NCBI RefSeq assembly: GCF_030163795.1
Contig: NZ_JASJOF010000001.1
Coordinates: 372,001 to 436,000 of the forward strand
Source of the DNA: Roseicyclus marinus
GTDB lineage: Bacteria > Pseudomonadota > Alphaproteobacteria > Rhodobacterales > Rhodobacteraceae
DNA: 64,000 nucleotides
Reading direction: 5' to 3'
Below are positions 38,659-47,635 of this stretch, one piece after another. Numbering within the stretch: the first letter of the stretch is position 1; each line of letters opens with the position of its first letter. Under the pieces are notes generated by a model, which was not told the origin of the DNA, searched no databases, and saw only the letters and a list, made by a program, of their open reading frames with translations. The position numbers and the translations under genes were made by a program.

Positions 38659-39423
38659 TCAGCCAAAGACAAGCCCGCCATCGACGATCATGTTCTGCCC
38701 CGTCACTGCCCGCGCCCATGGCGAGGCGAAGAACAGCACCGCATCGGCCATGTCCTCGGGCGTCGTCACTCGGCCAAGCGGCGTCTGGCCTGCCACGATG
38801 TCGAACACCGCCTCGGGTGTCGCGCGGCTGGCATCGGTGCTGCGCAATAGCCCGCCCGAGACCATGTTGACCGTCACGCCCGATGGCCCCAGTTCCTTGG
38901 CCGCCGTCCGGGTCAGGGCCAGAAGCGCGCCCTTCGCGGCGGTGTAATCGTGGTAGGGCACGACCGGGTTCTGGAACAGGTTCGTGCCGATGGTGACGAC
39001 CCGTCCAAACCCCTGCTCCACGAAATGCGGCCGCAGCGCGTTCAGGCAGGTCAGGGCCCCTCCCACCGCTGTCTCGGCCTGTGCCGCGATCTCGGCCCAT
39101 GTCAGCCGGTCAAGATGGCTGCGCGCCTCCCCGTTGAACGAGAAATCGGCCAATGCGTTGTGCACCAGCACATCGGGCGCGCCCAGACGCCCGGTGATCT
39201 CGTCCACCATCCTCGCAACAGCCCCCGCATCGGTCACATCGGCTTGAAAAGCTGCGGCGCGCGGCCCGAGCGTTTGCGCAAGGGCTTCGGCCTCGGCGCG
39301 GCTTCGGCGGTAATTGATGGCCACCCGCGCCCCCTCACGGGCAAAAGCCGTGGCGATGGCCGCGCCAAGGCCACGGCCCGCGCCGGTGACGAGAACGGTG
39401 AGATCGGAAATCGGTCGGGTCAT
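38659..39423 (-). CDS. SDR family oxidoreductase coupled to the thiamine operon
   Basis: A 254-residue short-chain dehydrogenase. The NADP motif is VTGAGRGLGAAIA near residue 10 with NYRRSRAE following (basic residues favour NADPH). The catalytic pair is YTAAK near residue 155. The residue 13 positions before that tyrosine, where classic SDRs place serine, reads threonine (VTIGTNLFQNP), so the active site is slightly unusual. ATG 39423 overlaps the thiD TGA (ATGA), so it is the fourth gene of thiM-thiE-thiD-SDR. Annotators often label it 3-oxoacyl-ACP reductase; the context suggests another substrate. Confidence 0.85.
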   Translation of the reverse strand: MTRPISDLTVLVTGAGRGLGAAIATAFAREGARVAINYRRSRAEAEALAQTLGPRAAAFQADVTDAGAVARMVDEITGRLGAPDVLVHNALADFSFNGEARSHLDRLTWAEIAAQAETAVGGALTCLNALRPHFVEQGFGRVVTIGTNLFQNPVVPYHDYTAAKGALLALTRTAAKELGPSGVTVNMVSGGLLRSTDASRATPEAVFDIVAGQTPLGRVTTPEDMADAVLFFASPWARAVTGQNMIVDGGLVFG

Positions 39424-40226
39424 GGGTGGGGTTCCTCGAAGAAGGTGTGGAAATGATGGGTGGGGCCGTGCCCCTTGCCGACAATCAGCGCATCGGCGCG
39501 GGCGATGGCGCGCGCGACATAGGTCTTGGCCCCTTGTGTTGCCTCGGCCAGGGGCAGGCCGCGCCCCAGAAGCGTCGCCAGCGCCGAGGACAGCGTGCAG
39601 CCGGTGCCATGGGTCTTGCGCGTCACATGGCGCGCGCCGGGCAACCAGATCAGCCCCTCTGCCGTCGCCAGCAGATCGGGGCAATCGCCCCCCGCCAGAT
39701 GCCCGCCTTTCAAGAACACCGCACTTGGCCCCATGGCCAAAAGCGCCGCCGCCTGCGCCTCCATCTCGGGGCGGCTCTTGGCTTCGGAGGTTTCAAGCAG
39801 ATCGGCCGCCTCGGGCAGGTTCGGCGTCAGGACAGCGGCCCGCGCCAACCCCAGCCTGAGCGCCGCCACGGCATCGGCCTGCAACAGCCGGTCGCCGCTT
39901 TTGGCGACCATCACCGGGTCCAGCACGATGGGGGCTGAAAGCCCGTCAAGCGCGCCCAGAACCGTCTCGACCATCTGGGCGGTGCCCAGCATCCCGATCT
40001 TGACCGCGTGGATCGTGATATCGGCGCGCAAGGATGCGATCTGGGCCGCGACGAAATCGGGGGCGATCATCTCGACCGCGCTGACGCCTTGGGTGTTTTG
40101 CGCGGTAAGCGCCGTGATCGCGGCCATCGCATAACCGCCATTGGCCGAGATCGCCTTGATGTCGGCCTGTATCCCGGCCCCGCCCGACGGGTCCGAGCCT
40201 GCGATGGACAAGATATTGGGGATCAT
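39420..40226 (-). CDS. thiD: Hydroxymethylpyrimidine/phosphomethylpyrimidine kinase ThiD
   Basis: A 268-residue ribokinase-fold enzyme phosphorylating HMP and HMP-P in thiamine synthesis and salvage. SIAGSDPSGGAGIQADIK at the N-terminus binds substrate, LDPVMVAKSGD lies mid-protein, and GTGCTLSSALA near residue 208 is the anion-hole/catalytic motif. ATG 40226 (MIPNILSIAG) was chosen over 40238 because it overlaps the thiE TGA exactly (ATGA) and gives the canonical ThiD start. Confidence 0.95.
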   Translation of the reverse strand: MIPNILSIAGSDPSGGAGIQADIKAISANGGYAMAAITALTAQNTQGVSAVEMIAPDFVAAQIASLRADITIHAVKIGMLGTAQMVETVLGALDGLSAPIVLDPVMVAKSGDRLLQADAVAALRLGLARAAVLTPNLPEAADLLETSEAKSRPEMEAQAAALLAMGPSAVFLKGGHLAGGDCPDLLATAEGLIWLPGARHVTRKTHGTGCTLSSALATLLGRGLPLAEATQGAKTYVARAIARADALIVGKGHGPTHHFHTFFEEPHP

Positions 40227-40834
40227 GCCGCCCTCCATTCCGCAACCAGCGCCGCCGTTGCCGCCTCCGGATCGGGTGCGCGGGTCACCGCGCTGACCAC
40301 GGCAAGGCCGATGGCCCCGGCAGATTTCACCGCCGCCGCGTCCCCCGGGCCGATCCCGCCGATGGCGTATGTCGGCAGGCCCGTTGCCGCGACGATCGCC
40401 GCCAGCCCGGCGAAGCCCACCGGGGGCGCGTGATCCGGCTTGGTCGCCGTGGCCCGGACCGGGCCCGCGCCGATGTAATCGACGCCCCCCGGAACACGGG
40501 CCGCCTGCGCGGCATTCTCCACCGACAGGCCAAGGATCATCCCCTCGGGCAGGCGGCGCCGGATCGTGGCCACATCCCCGTCGCCTTGCCCGAGATGAAG
40601 ACCATGCGCGCCCACGGCGATCGCGACCTCCACCCGGTCATTCACGATCAGCTTGGCGCCAAGGGCCGCGACCTCGGGCAAAAGCCGCGCCACCAGCGCC
40701 GCCACATCGGCGTCGGCTGCCGACTTGTCCCGGATCTGGATCAGGCTTGCGCCGCCCCGTGCCGCCGCCAGAACCTGCGTTGCGACGGGCAGGGGGGACA
40801 GCGCGTCGCTCACCACGTAAACCGGCCCCATCAT
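40223..40834 (-). CDS. thiE: Thiamine-phosphate synthase ThiE
   Basis: A 203-residue TIM-barrel enzyme joining HMP-PP and thiazole phosphate. LIQIRDKSA near residue 32 and KLIVNDRVEVAIAVGAHGLHLGQGD near residue 60 form the pyrophosphate/Mg site, and YIGAGPV and YAIGGIGPGDA give the C-terminal phosphate loops. It overlaps both thiM and thiD by 4 bp, consistent with one translationally coupled operon. Confidence 0.95.
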   Translation of the reverse strand: MMGPVYVVSDALSPLPVATQVLAAARGGASLIQIRDKSAADADVAALVARLLPEVAALGAKLIVNDRVEVAIAVGAHGLHLGQGDGDVATIRRRLPEGMILGLSVENAAQAARVPGGVDYIGAGPVRATATKPDHAPPVGFAGLAAIVAATGLPTYAIGGIGPGDAAAVKSAGAIGLAVVSAVTRAPDPEAATAALVAEWRAA

Positions 40835-41619
40835 GCCCGCGTCACCCGTGCATCCGCGCTCAAATCCTCGGGTGTCAGCGCGGCCAGCGCATCGAGAAAG
40901 GCGGTCTGGAAACTCCCCGGTCCCGCGGCCTGCCGCGCCGCCTGCTCGCCCGCGATCCCGTAGCAGGCCATGGCCGCGACCGTCGCGGGCAGGGGCGCTT
41001 GCCCCGGCAGGAAGGCCGCGATCACCCCGTTGAGCGAACAACCCAAGGCGGTCACACGCGGCATCAGCGCATCGCCATTGGCCACGCGATAGGCCGCCGT
41101 TCCATCCGTCACGAAATCGACCGGCCCCGAGACGGCCACCACCGCCCCGCTGCGTTCCGCAAGATCGCGCGCCGCCGCCTCCGCCGCCTCCACCGGATCG
41201 GCGGCATCCGCGCCGCGCCCCTTTGCCCCCGTGCCAGCAAGCGCAAGAATTTCCGACGAATTCCCCCGGATCACCGTCGGGCCTTCGGCCAGAAGCCTTG
41301 CACAGACATCTTGCCGGAACCGCGTCGCGCCCACGCCCACCGGGTCCAGCACCCAAGGGCGGCCATGGCCCCGCATGACGCCCGCAGCCTCCGCCATCGC
41401 CTCGGCCCATGCGGGGTCGAGCGTGCCGATATTGACTGATAGCGCCTGCGCCAGACCGGCAAATTCGCCCACCTCCTCGCGCGCATGGACCATGGCGGGC
41501 GAGGCGCCCACCGCCAAAAGCACATTGGCCATGATGTTCATGGCGACGTAATTTGTGATGCAGTGGACCAAGGGGGGCGATTGCCGCATCCCCGCAAGGT
41601 AATGTCCCGTATCTTCCAT
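40831..41619 (-). CDS. thiM: Hydroxyethylthiazole kinase ThiM
   Basis: A 262-residue thiazole salvage kinase. PLVHCITNYVAMNIMANVLLAVGASPAM at residues about 15-43 and VLDPVGVGATRFR near residue 110 are ThiM hallmarks, and TALGCSLNGVIAAFL near residue 192 carries the catalytic cysteine region. First gene of the operon, 88 bp downstream of a TPP riboswitch; its Shine-Dalgarno is partly inside a hairpin. Presence of ThiM-ThiE-ThiD without ThiC or ThiG here suggests a salvage operon. Confidence 0.95.
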   Translation of the reverse strand: MEDTGHYLAGMRQSPPLVHCITNYVAMNIMANVLLAVGASPAMVHAREEVGEFAGLAQALSVNIGTLDPAWAEAMAEAAGVMRGHGRPWVLDPVGVGATRFRQDVCARLLAEGPTVIRGNSSEILALAGTGAKGRGADAADPVEAAEAAARDLAERSGAVVAVSGPVDFVTDGTAAYRVANGDALMPRVTALGCSLNGVIAAFLPGQAPLPATVAAMACYGIAGEQAARQAAGPGSFQTAFLDALAALTPEDLSADARVTRA

Positions 41620-41629
41620 CCTCGGTCTC

Positions 41630-41647
41630 CTCCCGCCAACGCGGGAG
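41630..41647 (-). promoter_or_regulatory. Hairpin covering part of the thiM ribosome-binding site
   Basis: CTCCCGC and GCGGGAG arms with a 4-nt loop lie just before thiM. On the coding strand the 3' arm runs into GGGAGGAG (complement of 41627-41634), the thiM Shine-Dalgarno. This is the expected expression platform of a translation-controlling riboswitch. A second stem (GGTCC/GGACC around 41667-41686) lies between it and the aptamer. Confidence 0.6.
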
Positions 41648-41707
41648 GGCCGGGGCGGGCGCGCGCGGTCCCTGAAAGACAGGACCGAAAAGGGGGCGCA
41701 CCCGTCG

Positions 41708-41784
41708 CGGACTCCCTACGCCAGCATGATCTGGTTCAGGTTCAAAGGGTGCTTCTCAGCCCGGTTGCCCGGACGCCCCTGTCG
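41708..41784 (-). ncRNA. TPP riboswitch (THI element) upstream of thiM
   Basis: On the minus strand the order is ACAGGGGCG, GGGCTGAGA, ACCCTTTGAACCTGA, a CCAG/CTGG stem, and CGTAGGGAGT, which are the conserved THI-box elements in the right order and spacing. TPP binding should shut off thiM-thiE-thiD and the coupled SDR gene. Sequence match is direct; regulation follows from the known riboswitch family. Confidence 0.95.
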
Positions 41785-41880
41785 CGCGGCGAACCTTGCA
41801 ACCCCGCCCGCCCCTGTCAAGGGACGCTCCGGCCTTCGAGGGGGATGGACGGCGCAGGGGCGAGGCTCTACCGATCCCGC

Positions 41881-42825
41881 ATGACCCAAGCGCCCGACAC
41901 GCCAAGCCAAGATCGCATCCTCGCCGGTGTGGCCCTGATGCTGGGCTTTTGCGTCACCGCGCCGCTCTTGGACGTGGCTGCGAAACTGGCCTCGGGCAGC
42001 GTTCCGGTCGGGCAGGTCACGGCGGCGCGATTTTTGGTCCAATGCGCGCTGATGGCCCCTTTGGTCGGGCTCATGGGCCTGTCCTACCGGGTGCCCCGGG
42101 CGCAATGGTCGGCGCTGGTGCTGCGGGCGGTCTTCCTGATGGTGGCGACCTTCTGCTTCATCGCTGCGATTGCCGTGATGCCCTTGGCCGACGCGCTCGC
42201 CATCGCCTTCGTCTCACCCTTCATCGTGCTTCTGGTGGGCAAGTTCTACCTTGGCGAAGACGTGGGTCCGCGCCGGGTGGCGGCGGCGCTCGTGGGCTTT
42301 GTGGGTGTGCTGTTCGTGATCCAGCCAAGTTTCGCGGCCTTCGGCCCGGTGGCTCTGTTGCCGCTGGGAACAGCGGTTTTCTTCGCCTTCTACATGCTGG
42401 TCACGCGCGGCCTGTCGCGCCGGGTCCATCCCGTGGCGCTGCAATTCCACACCGGCCTGATCGCAAGCCTCCTCTGCCTGCCCATCCTTGTGCTGGCAAA
42501 CGGCACCGGATTGCCCCTGCTCGACCCGGTCTGGCCGCAAGGCGTGGCTTGGGCCTGGCTCTTCGGGGTGGGGTTCTTCGCCGCGCTCAGCCACATGATG
42601 ATGACCTATGCGCTGTCGCTCGCGCCGTCGGCGACGCTTGCCCCGATGCAGTATTTCGAACTGCCGGTGGCGACCTTGCTCGGCTATCTCGTCTTCAGCG
42701 ATTTCCCCAATGCTTTGGCGCTTCTGGGGATCGCCATCATCATCGCGGCAGGGCTCTACATGATCCACCGCGAACGCGTCACCGCCCGCAGGCTGGTCAC
42801 CGAACGCGCCGCCCCCCCGATCTGA
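41881..42825 (+). CDS. DMT superfamily permease (EamA type)
   Basis: A 314-residue membrane protein with about ten hydrophobic segments in two EamA repeats (for example ALMLGFCVTAPLLDVAAKLA near residue 20 and VGFVGVLFVIQPSFAAFGPVALLPL mid-protein; second repeat starting near WAWLFGVGFFAALSHMMMTY). Such proteins export or import small metabolites such as amino acids, purines or S-adenosylmethionine; specificity cannot be read here. It is divergent from the thiamine operon, with the riboswitch in between, but nothing shows it shares that control. Confidence 0.88.
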   Translation: MTQAPDTPSQDRILAGVALMLGFCVTAPLLDVAAKLASGSVPVGQVTAARFLVQCALMAPLVGLMGLSYRVPRAQWSALVLRAVFLMVATFCFIAAIAVMPLADALAIAFVSPFIVLLVGKFYLGEDVGPRRVAAALVGFVGVLFVIQPSFAAFGPVALLPLGTAVFFAFYMLVTRGLSRRVHPVALQFHTGLIASLLCLPILVLANGTGLPLLDPVWPQGVAWAWLFGVGFFAALSHMMMTYALSLAPSATLAPMQYFELPVATLLGYLVFSDFPNALALLGIAIIIAAGLYMIHRERVTARRLVTERAAPPI

Positions 42826-42860
42826 GGCGGCGGACCGAAAGGCCCGCCACCCCATGGGCC

Positions 42861-44177
42861 TCAGAGCCCGTATTGCTCCCGCGCGAAATCGCCAAGGCCC
42901 ACGGCATCGAGCCGTGCCAGAGGCGCAAGGAAGGTCACCTGGATCACGCCGGGCGCACGCCCGATCTCGATCGCACCATTGACCGTGGCGCGGTTGCGGA
43001 CCTCGGCCACGCTCATCCCCAAAAGGGTCGCGGCCCGCGCAAGGCCGTTGTCGATGGCCGCGTTGAGATTGGCGGCCGTGCCGATCACGGAAACCGGGGC
43101 CAGCGCCTCGATCTCGGTCACGCCCCATTTCGCGGCAAGGCGGCGGCCCTTGGCCATTTCCGCCTCGGTGAAGGGGCGGGCAAGGGGCGGCAGATCCTCG
43201 ACCAGCGGGAACAGGACGGGGCCGTCGATGGGGTAATCCTTCACCACCTCGACCTGCAGCGTCACGCTGCCGGCCACATCCATCGTGTGCCCGGCGATTT
43301 CCCCGTCACCCTGGCCTGCATGCATGTCGCCCATATAGACGCCCGCGCCCGGCACCTTGACCGGGCAGACGATGATCGCGCCCGCGCGCACCGCGTCGAT
43401 ATCCATGTGGCCGTCGGTTTTGTGCTCGGCCAATTGCTCGGCGGTGATCGCGTAATCATGCGGCGCCCCCACAAGGAAGGCCCCGAAATCCCCCGCATTG
43501 TGGCTGTCGGGCATGGCCATGGAGGGGCAAGTGCCCAACTGCCCCATGAAGGGCCGCATCCGCACCAGCGTGCCCGGCATGTCGGAGGGCGCGAAGGTCA
43601 GGATGGAATGCTGGCGGCTCTGGTCGGGCAGGGCGGCGTAGTGGTCGGCGTCCTTGGCGATGGTTTCGGCCGCGGCTTTGGGCAGGGTCAAGCCCACCGC
43701 CCGCGTCTCGTCGAAGGTGACGGTATAACCATGCACGATCTCGAAGGGTTTGACCGCATTCCCGCAGGCGTTGCATTTCACTGCATCCTGACCGATTCCC
43801 TCGACATGGGTTTCGGGCCAGACGGTATCGCAGACCGGGCAGCGCGCGGCGACATAGGGATCGCCAAGGCAAAATCCTTCGGGCGAGCTGTCATGCCCCG
43901 ACGCGGTGGCGACCGAGGTCACGGTGATCTCGCGGATGCGGATCGCGACGGCATCGCCTACGTCGGCCCCTTGCACGAAAACGGGCCGCGTCACCTCGTG
44001 ACCGCCGCGCAGGCGGGGCGTGATCATGGGGCCCCAGCAGCCCGGCGCGGTATTGGCGATGATCGTTCCTCCGTTTTCCACCGGCCCCAGCATGGGCTCG
44101 TTGGGGTCCAGAACGCTGTTGGTAAACTCGGAAACCACGACGCTGCGACGCGACGGGGATTTGCTTCCATCCGGCAT
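42861..44177 (-). CDS. Acetamidase/formamidase family protein
   Basis: A 438-residue amidase of the FmdA/AmdA family, hydrolysing formamide or acetamide to ammonia and acid. Characteristic pieces are GGTIIANTAPGCWGPM near residue 50, MGDMHAGQGDGEIAGH in the second half and VQVTFLAPL-like C-terminal strands. Two CxxC pairs (CPVCDTVW and CNACGN, residues about 135-165) suggest a zinc ribbon insert. ATG 44177 follows GGGAGGG at good spacing; two in-frame ATGs further upstream lack this. Confidence 0.87.
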   Translation of the reverse strand: MPDGSKSPSRRSVVVSEFTNSVLDPNEPMLGPVENGGTIIANTAPGCWGPMITPRLRGGHEVTRPVFVQGADVGDAVAIRIREITVTSVATASGHDSSPEGFCLGDPYVAARCPVCDTVWPETHVEGIGQDAVKCNACGNAVKPFEIVHGYTVTFDETRAVGLTLPKAAAETIAKDADHYAALPDQSRQHSILTFAPSDMPGTLVRMRPFMGQLGTCPSMAMPDSHNAGDFGAFLVGAPHDYAITAEQLAEHKTDGHMDIDAVRAGAIIVCPVKVPGAGVYMGDMHAGQGDGEIAGHTMDVAGSVTLQVEVVKDYPIDGPVLFPLVEDLPPLARPFTEAEMAKGRRLAAKWGVTEIEALAPVSVIGTAANLNAAIDNGLARAATLLGMSVAEVRNRATVNGAIEIGRAPGVIQVTFLAPLARLDAVGLGDFAREQYGL

Positions 44178-44277
44178 GTTGCCCTCCCTCGGAATAGACA
44201 TCTCGATCCGAGCATAGACCGCCCGCAGGGCGCGGCAATCCTCGAGACGGGCAGTGGGCGGCAGTGCAAAACGCAAA

Positions 44278-44305
44278 GCGCCCCGGCTGGCATGCCGCAG
44301 GGCGC
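44278..44305 (-). terminator. Probable intrinsic terminator of rpmB
   Basis: GCGCCC and GGGCGC arms flank a smaller GGCATGCC stem; on the rpmB strand the hairpin is followed by TTTGCGTTTTGC. It begins about 30 bp after the rpmB stop. Confidence 0.6.
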
Positions 44306-44335
44306 GTTAAGCGTCTTTCGGACAGTCGAAGGGAC

Positions 44336-44626
44336 TCAGGCCTGCGCGGCCTGCGCCTTTTCGATCTCTTTCTTGATCTTCAGCGCCTTGTCCGACAGCT
44401 CGACATCCTTGGCCTTGGCCATGAACGCGTCCAGACCGCCGCGGTGGTCGACCGTGCGCAGCGCCGCGTTCGAGATGCGCAGCTTGAAGCTGCGGTTCAG
44501 GATGTCCGAACCCAGCGTGACATCGGTCAGGTTGGGCAGGAAACGGCGGCGGGTCTTGTTGTTGGCATGGCTGACATTGTTGCCAGTCATCGGGCCTTTG
44601 CCGGTCAATTCGCAGACGCGCGACAT
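44336..44626 (-). CDS. rpmB: 50S ribosomal protein L28
   Basis: A 96-residue ribosomal protein with the standard opening [32 protein letters not shown] and the [20 protein letters not shown] segment. Only one cysteine is present, so this is the zinc-free form. It is monocistronic between the acetamidase gene and the divergent DUF2161-like gene, with a terminator-like hairpin downstream. Confidence 0.97.
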   Translation of the reverse strand: MSRVCELTGKGPMTGNNVSHANNKTRRRFLPNLTDVTLGSDILNRSFKLRISNAALRTVDHRGGLDAFMAKAKDVELSDKALKIKKEIEKAQAAQA

Positions 44627-44827
44627 GGGGTGATCCTCGACAGCTCAGAAACGGAAAGGGCGTGTGGCATGGCCCACGCCCGCAAATCTGGGCGGGGGAT
44701 ACGGGGGCGACTTGCCGGAGTCAAGCCGGGAATCGGCATGTCGCGATCAGGCGCGGCTTGCCGTGGCCCGCGCCGGGGGGCAGGATGGTCCGGACCCGGC
44801 ACCAGACCGGACAAACGGGGGCATACC

Positions 44828-45493
44828 GTGCAGGAAACCGCGCTTTACCCGCCCGTCAAGGCGTTTCTCGAAGCCGCGGGCTACGAGGTCAAGGCCGAGA
44901 TCGGTCCCGCCGATGTCGTGGCGACGCGTGCGGGCGAGGATCCGGTGATCGTCGAGTTGAAGACCGCCTTTTCGCTGACGCTGTTTCATCAGGGCATCGC
45001 GCGGCTCGCCGTCAGCGACCGGGTCTACCTCGCGGTGCCGCGCGGCAAGGGTCGGCGCTGGCTCAAATCGCTGGGCGACAACACAAGGCTCGCACGGCGT
45101 CTGGGCCTTGGCCTGATGGTGGTGCGCCTGCCCGATGGTCTGGTCGAGATCGCGTGCGATCCCGGCCCCTACGCGCCGCGCAAATCCGCCCCGCGACAGC
45201 GCGCCTTGATGGCCGAATTCGCGCGGCGGCAGGGCGATCCGAACATGGGCGGCACCAATGGCCAGCGGATGACGGCTTATCGTCAGGATGCGCTGGCCTG
45301 CGCGCGCCATCTCTTGGGCGCGGGTCCGACACGCGGGGCGGCGGTCAAGACCGCAACGGGCGTCGACCGCGCCACGACGCTCATGCGCGACAATCACTAC
45401 GGCTGGTTCGAGAAACTTGGCACGGGCATTTATGCCCTGAGCGACACGGGCCGCGCGGCTCTGGAAGGCGAGGGATGCAAACCGAATTCGTGA
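44828..45493 (+). CDS. DUF2161-like putative PD-(D/E)XK phosphodiesterase
   Basis: A 221-residue protein. The nuclease-like core PADVVATRAGEDPVIVELKTAFS near residues 25-47 shows aspartate followed by E-x-K, the PD-(D/E)XK pattern of DUF2161 proteins, and the C-terminal half looks like a winged helix (RGAAVKTATGVDRATTLMRDNHYGWFEKLGTGIYALS). GTG at 44828 was chosen because family N-termini begin near ETALYPPVKAFLE; the frame extends upstream without coding character. Its end overlaps the YjbQ gene by 19 bp. DNA or RNA target unknown. Confidence 0.8.
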   Translation: MQETALYPPVKAFLEAAGYEVKAEIGPADVVATRAGEDPVIVELKTAFSLTLFHQGIARLAVSDRVYLAVPRGKGRRWLKSLGDNTRLARRLGLGLMVVRLPDGLVEIACDPGPYAPRKSAPRQRALMAEFARRQGDPNMGGTNGQRMTAYRQDALACARHLLGAGPTRGAAVKTATGVDRATTLMRDNHYGWFEKLGTGIYALSDTGRAALEGEGCKPNS

Positions 45494-45894
45494 TCGACAC
45501 CCACGGCCCCGGCATGGTCGAGTTCACCGCCGATGTGGCGCGCTGGCTGGCGCGGTCGGGCGACGGGCTTCTGACGCTGATGGTGCGCCATACCTCGGCC
45601 AGCCTGCTCATTCAGGAAAACGCCGATCCCGAGGTGCAGGAGGATCTGATCGACTGGCTGGGCCGCCATGTGCCGCCCGCCGGTCATCCGTCGATGTCAT
45701 GGCTGCGCCACACCGCCGAGGGGCCCGACGACATGCCCGCCCATATCAAGGCGGCGCTTTTGCCCGTCAGCCTGCAGATCCCGGTTGCGGACGGGCGGAT
45801 GCGGCTGGGCACATGGCAGGGGATTTACCTTGTGGAACATCGGCTTGCCCCCCACCGCCGCCGCGTCGCCGCGCTGTTCCAGCCGATGGGGTGA
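45475..45894 (+). CDS. YjbQ family (UPF0047) protein, possible secondary thiamine-phosphate synthase
   Basis: A 139-residue YjbQ-fold protein. RHTSASLLIQENADPEVQEDL near residue 38 and the C-terminal GTWQGIYLVEHR are family signatures; the histidines and acidic residues form the proposed active site. E. coli YjbQ has weak thiamine-phosphate synthase activity, an activity whose physiological relevance is unsettled. ATG at 45475 lies inside the end of the DUF2161-like gene with GAGGG just before it, so the two are cotranslated. Confidence 0.87.
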   Translation: MQTEFVIDTHGPGMVEFTADVARWLARSGDGLLTLMVRHTSASLLIQENADPEVQEDLIDWLGRHVPPAGHPSMSWLRHTAEGPDDMPAHIKAALLPVSLQIPVADGRMRLGTWQGIYLVEHRLAPHRRRVAALFQPMG

Positions 45895-46052
45895 GGCGCA
45901 CATGCCCCACATCGTGTGGGCGTGAATTGGCATCTACCCAACACCTGCCGGCTCGCCTATAGTGCCTGTGGATAACAGGGGCACCAGACCCCATGGATGA
46001 GGCAGGGGCAGGCCATGCCGGGCCGCCCGAGGGACGAGAGAGGGGGAGGCCG

Positions 46053-46523
46053 ATGCGCTGCCCGTTTTGTGGAAATGTCGATACCCAGGTCAAGGACAGC
46101 CGTCCGGCCGAGGATCATGTCGCGATCCGGCGCCGCCGGTTCTGCCCGGCCTGCGGCGGGCGCTTCACCACCTACGAGCGCGTCCAGTTGCGCGATCTGG
46201 TCGTGGTGAAATCCAATGGCCGCCGCGAGGATTTCGATCGCGACAAGCTGGAACGCTCGGTGCGCATCGCGCTCCAGAAACGCCCGATCGAACCCGAACG
46301 GATCGACCAGATGGTCTCGGGCATCGTGCGCCGCCTCGAAAGCATGGGCGAAACCGATATCCCCTCGAAACAGATCGGTGAAATCGTGATGGAACGGCTC
46401 GCCGCCATCGACACGGTCGCCTACGTCCGCTTCGCCAGCGTCTACAAGAACTTCCAGGCGACGGACGATTTCGAGGATTTCCTGGCCGAACTGGCTCCGC
46501 CTCAACCCAAGACCGAAAGCTGA
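46053..46523 (+). CDS. nrdR: Transcriptional repressor NrdR
   Basis: A 156-residue zinc-ribbon/ATP-cone repressor of ribonucleotide reductase genes. The ribbon is MRCPFCGN plus [13 protein letters not shown], and the ATP-cone starts at [17 protein letters not shown] near residue 50. ATG 46053 follows AGGGGGAGG and gives the invariant MRCPFCG start. It precedes ribD by 3 bp, the conserved nrdR-ribD arrangement of alphaproteobacteria. Confidence 0.97.
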   Translation: MRCPFCGNVDTQVKDSRPAEDHVAIRRRRFCPACGGRFTTYERVQLRDLVVVKSNGRREDFDRDKLERSVRIALQKRPIEPERIDQMVSGIVRRLESMGETDIPSKQIGEIVMERLAAIDTVAYVRFASVYKNFQATDDFEDFLAELAPPQPKTES

Positions 46524-46526
46524 TCC

Positions 46527-47624
46527 ATGGCGTCCTCGGCGGACGCCCGCTTCATGCGGCTGGCGCTGAATATCGGCGCGCGCGGGTTGGGCCGGGTCTG
46601 GCCCAATCCGGCGGTCGGCTGCGTGATCGTGGCGGGCGGCCGTGTTCTGGGCCGGGGCTGGACGCAACCGGGCGGGCGGCCCCATGCCGAAACCGTGGCG
46701 CTGGCGCAGGCGGGGGCGGCCGCGCGCGGGGCCACCGCTTATGTCAGCCTTGAACCCTGCAACCACCACGGCCTGACGCCGCCCTGTTCCCATGCGTTGG
46801 TCGACGCCGGCATCGCGCGGATCGTCGTCGCCATGGGCGATCCCGACCCCCGTGTCGCGGGCCGGGGGCTGGAAACGCTCCGCAATGCCGGGCTCGAGGT
46901 CGTCACCGGCATCTGCGCCGACGAGGCCGCCGCCGCCCATCGCGGCTTTCTCACCCGGATCCTTCACGCCCGCCCGATGCTGACCCTGAAACTCGCCAGT
47001 TCCGCCGATGGCCGCATCGCCACCGCGACCGGCGAAAGCCAGTGGATCACCGGGCCCGAGGCGCGCCGGCAGGTCCATGCCATGCGCGCGCGCCACGATG
47101 CCGTGCTGGTGGGCGCGGGCACCGCGCGCGCCGATGATCCCAGCCTGACGGTGCGCGGCCTTGGCACCACCCATCAACCTGTCCGCGTGGTCCTGTCGCG
47201 CAGGCTCGATCTGCCCATGGACAGCGCGCTGATGCGCAGCGCGGCGCAGGTGCCGGTCTGGCTCTGCCACGGCCCCGACGCGCCCGAAGCCGCCCGCGCG
47301 GCGTGGGATCGTGCCGGCGCGCGCCGGATCGAGGTTCCGGCAGGTCCGGGCGGGCAGCTCGACCTTGCGCAGGTCATGGCGGCGCTGGGGGCCGCAGGCC
47401 TCACGCGGGTGTTCTGCGAGGGGGGCGGGACGCTGGCAGCAGGGCTTTTGTCCGCCGATCTGGTGGATGAACTCGTGGTGATGCAGGCGGGGATCGTTCT
47501 GGGGGCCGAGGGTACACCCGCCGTGGGCGCGATGGGCATTGCGGCATTGGCCGAAGCCCCGAGGTTCCGCTTGCGCGAAACCCGCAATCTTGGCGGCGAT
47601 GTTGTGGCGGTCTGGTCGCGCTGA
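46527..47624 (+). CDS. ribD: Bifunctional riboflavin deaminase/reductase RibD
   Basis: A 365-residue enzyme for steps 2 and 3 of riboflavin synthesis. The N-terminal deaminase has HAETVAL and PCNHHGLTPPC, the zinc and catalytic set, at residues about 52-90. The C-terminal reductase begins near LTLKLASSADGRIA (residue 152) and ends with GGGTLAAGLL and a FRLRETRNLGGD segment. It is cotranscribed with nrdR. The next riboflavin gene, ribE, is 4.8 kb further on, beyond a capsule module on the opposite strand. Confidence 0.96.
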   Translation: MASSADARFMRLALNIGARGLGRVWPNPAVGCVIVAGGRVLGRGWTQPGGRPHAETVALAQAGAAARGATAYVSLEPCNHHGLTPPCSHALVDAGIARIVVAMGDPDPRVAGRGLETLRNAGLEVVTGICADEAAAAHRGFLTRILHARPMLTLKLASSADGRIATATGESQWITGPEARRQVHAMRARHDAVLVGAGTARADDPSLTVRGLGTTHQPVRVVLSRRLDLPMDSALMRSAAQVPVWLCHGPDAPEAARAAWDRAGARRIEVPAGPGGQLDLAQVMAALGAAGLTRVFCEGGGTLAAGLLSADLVDELVVMQAGIVLGAEGTPAVGAMGIAALAEAPRFRLRETRNLGGDVVAVWSR

Positions 47625-47635
47625 CGCGCGAGGAT

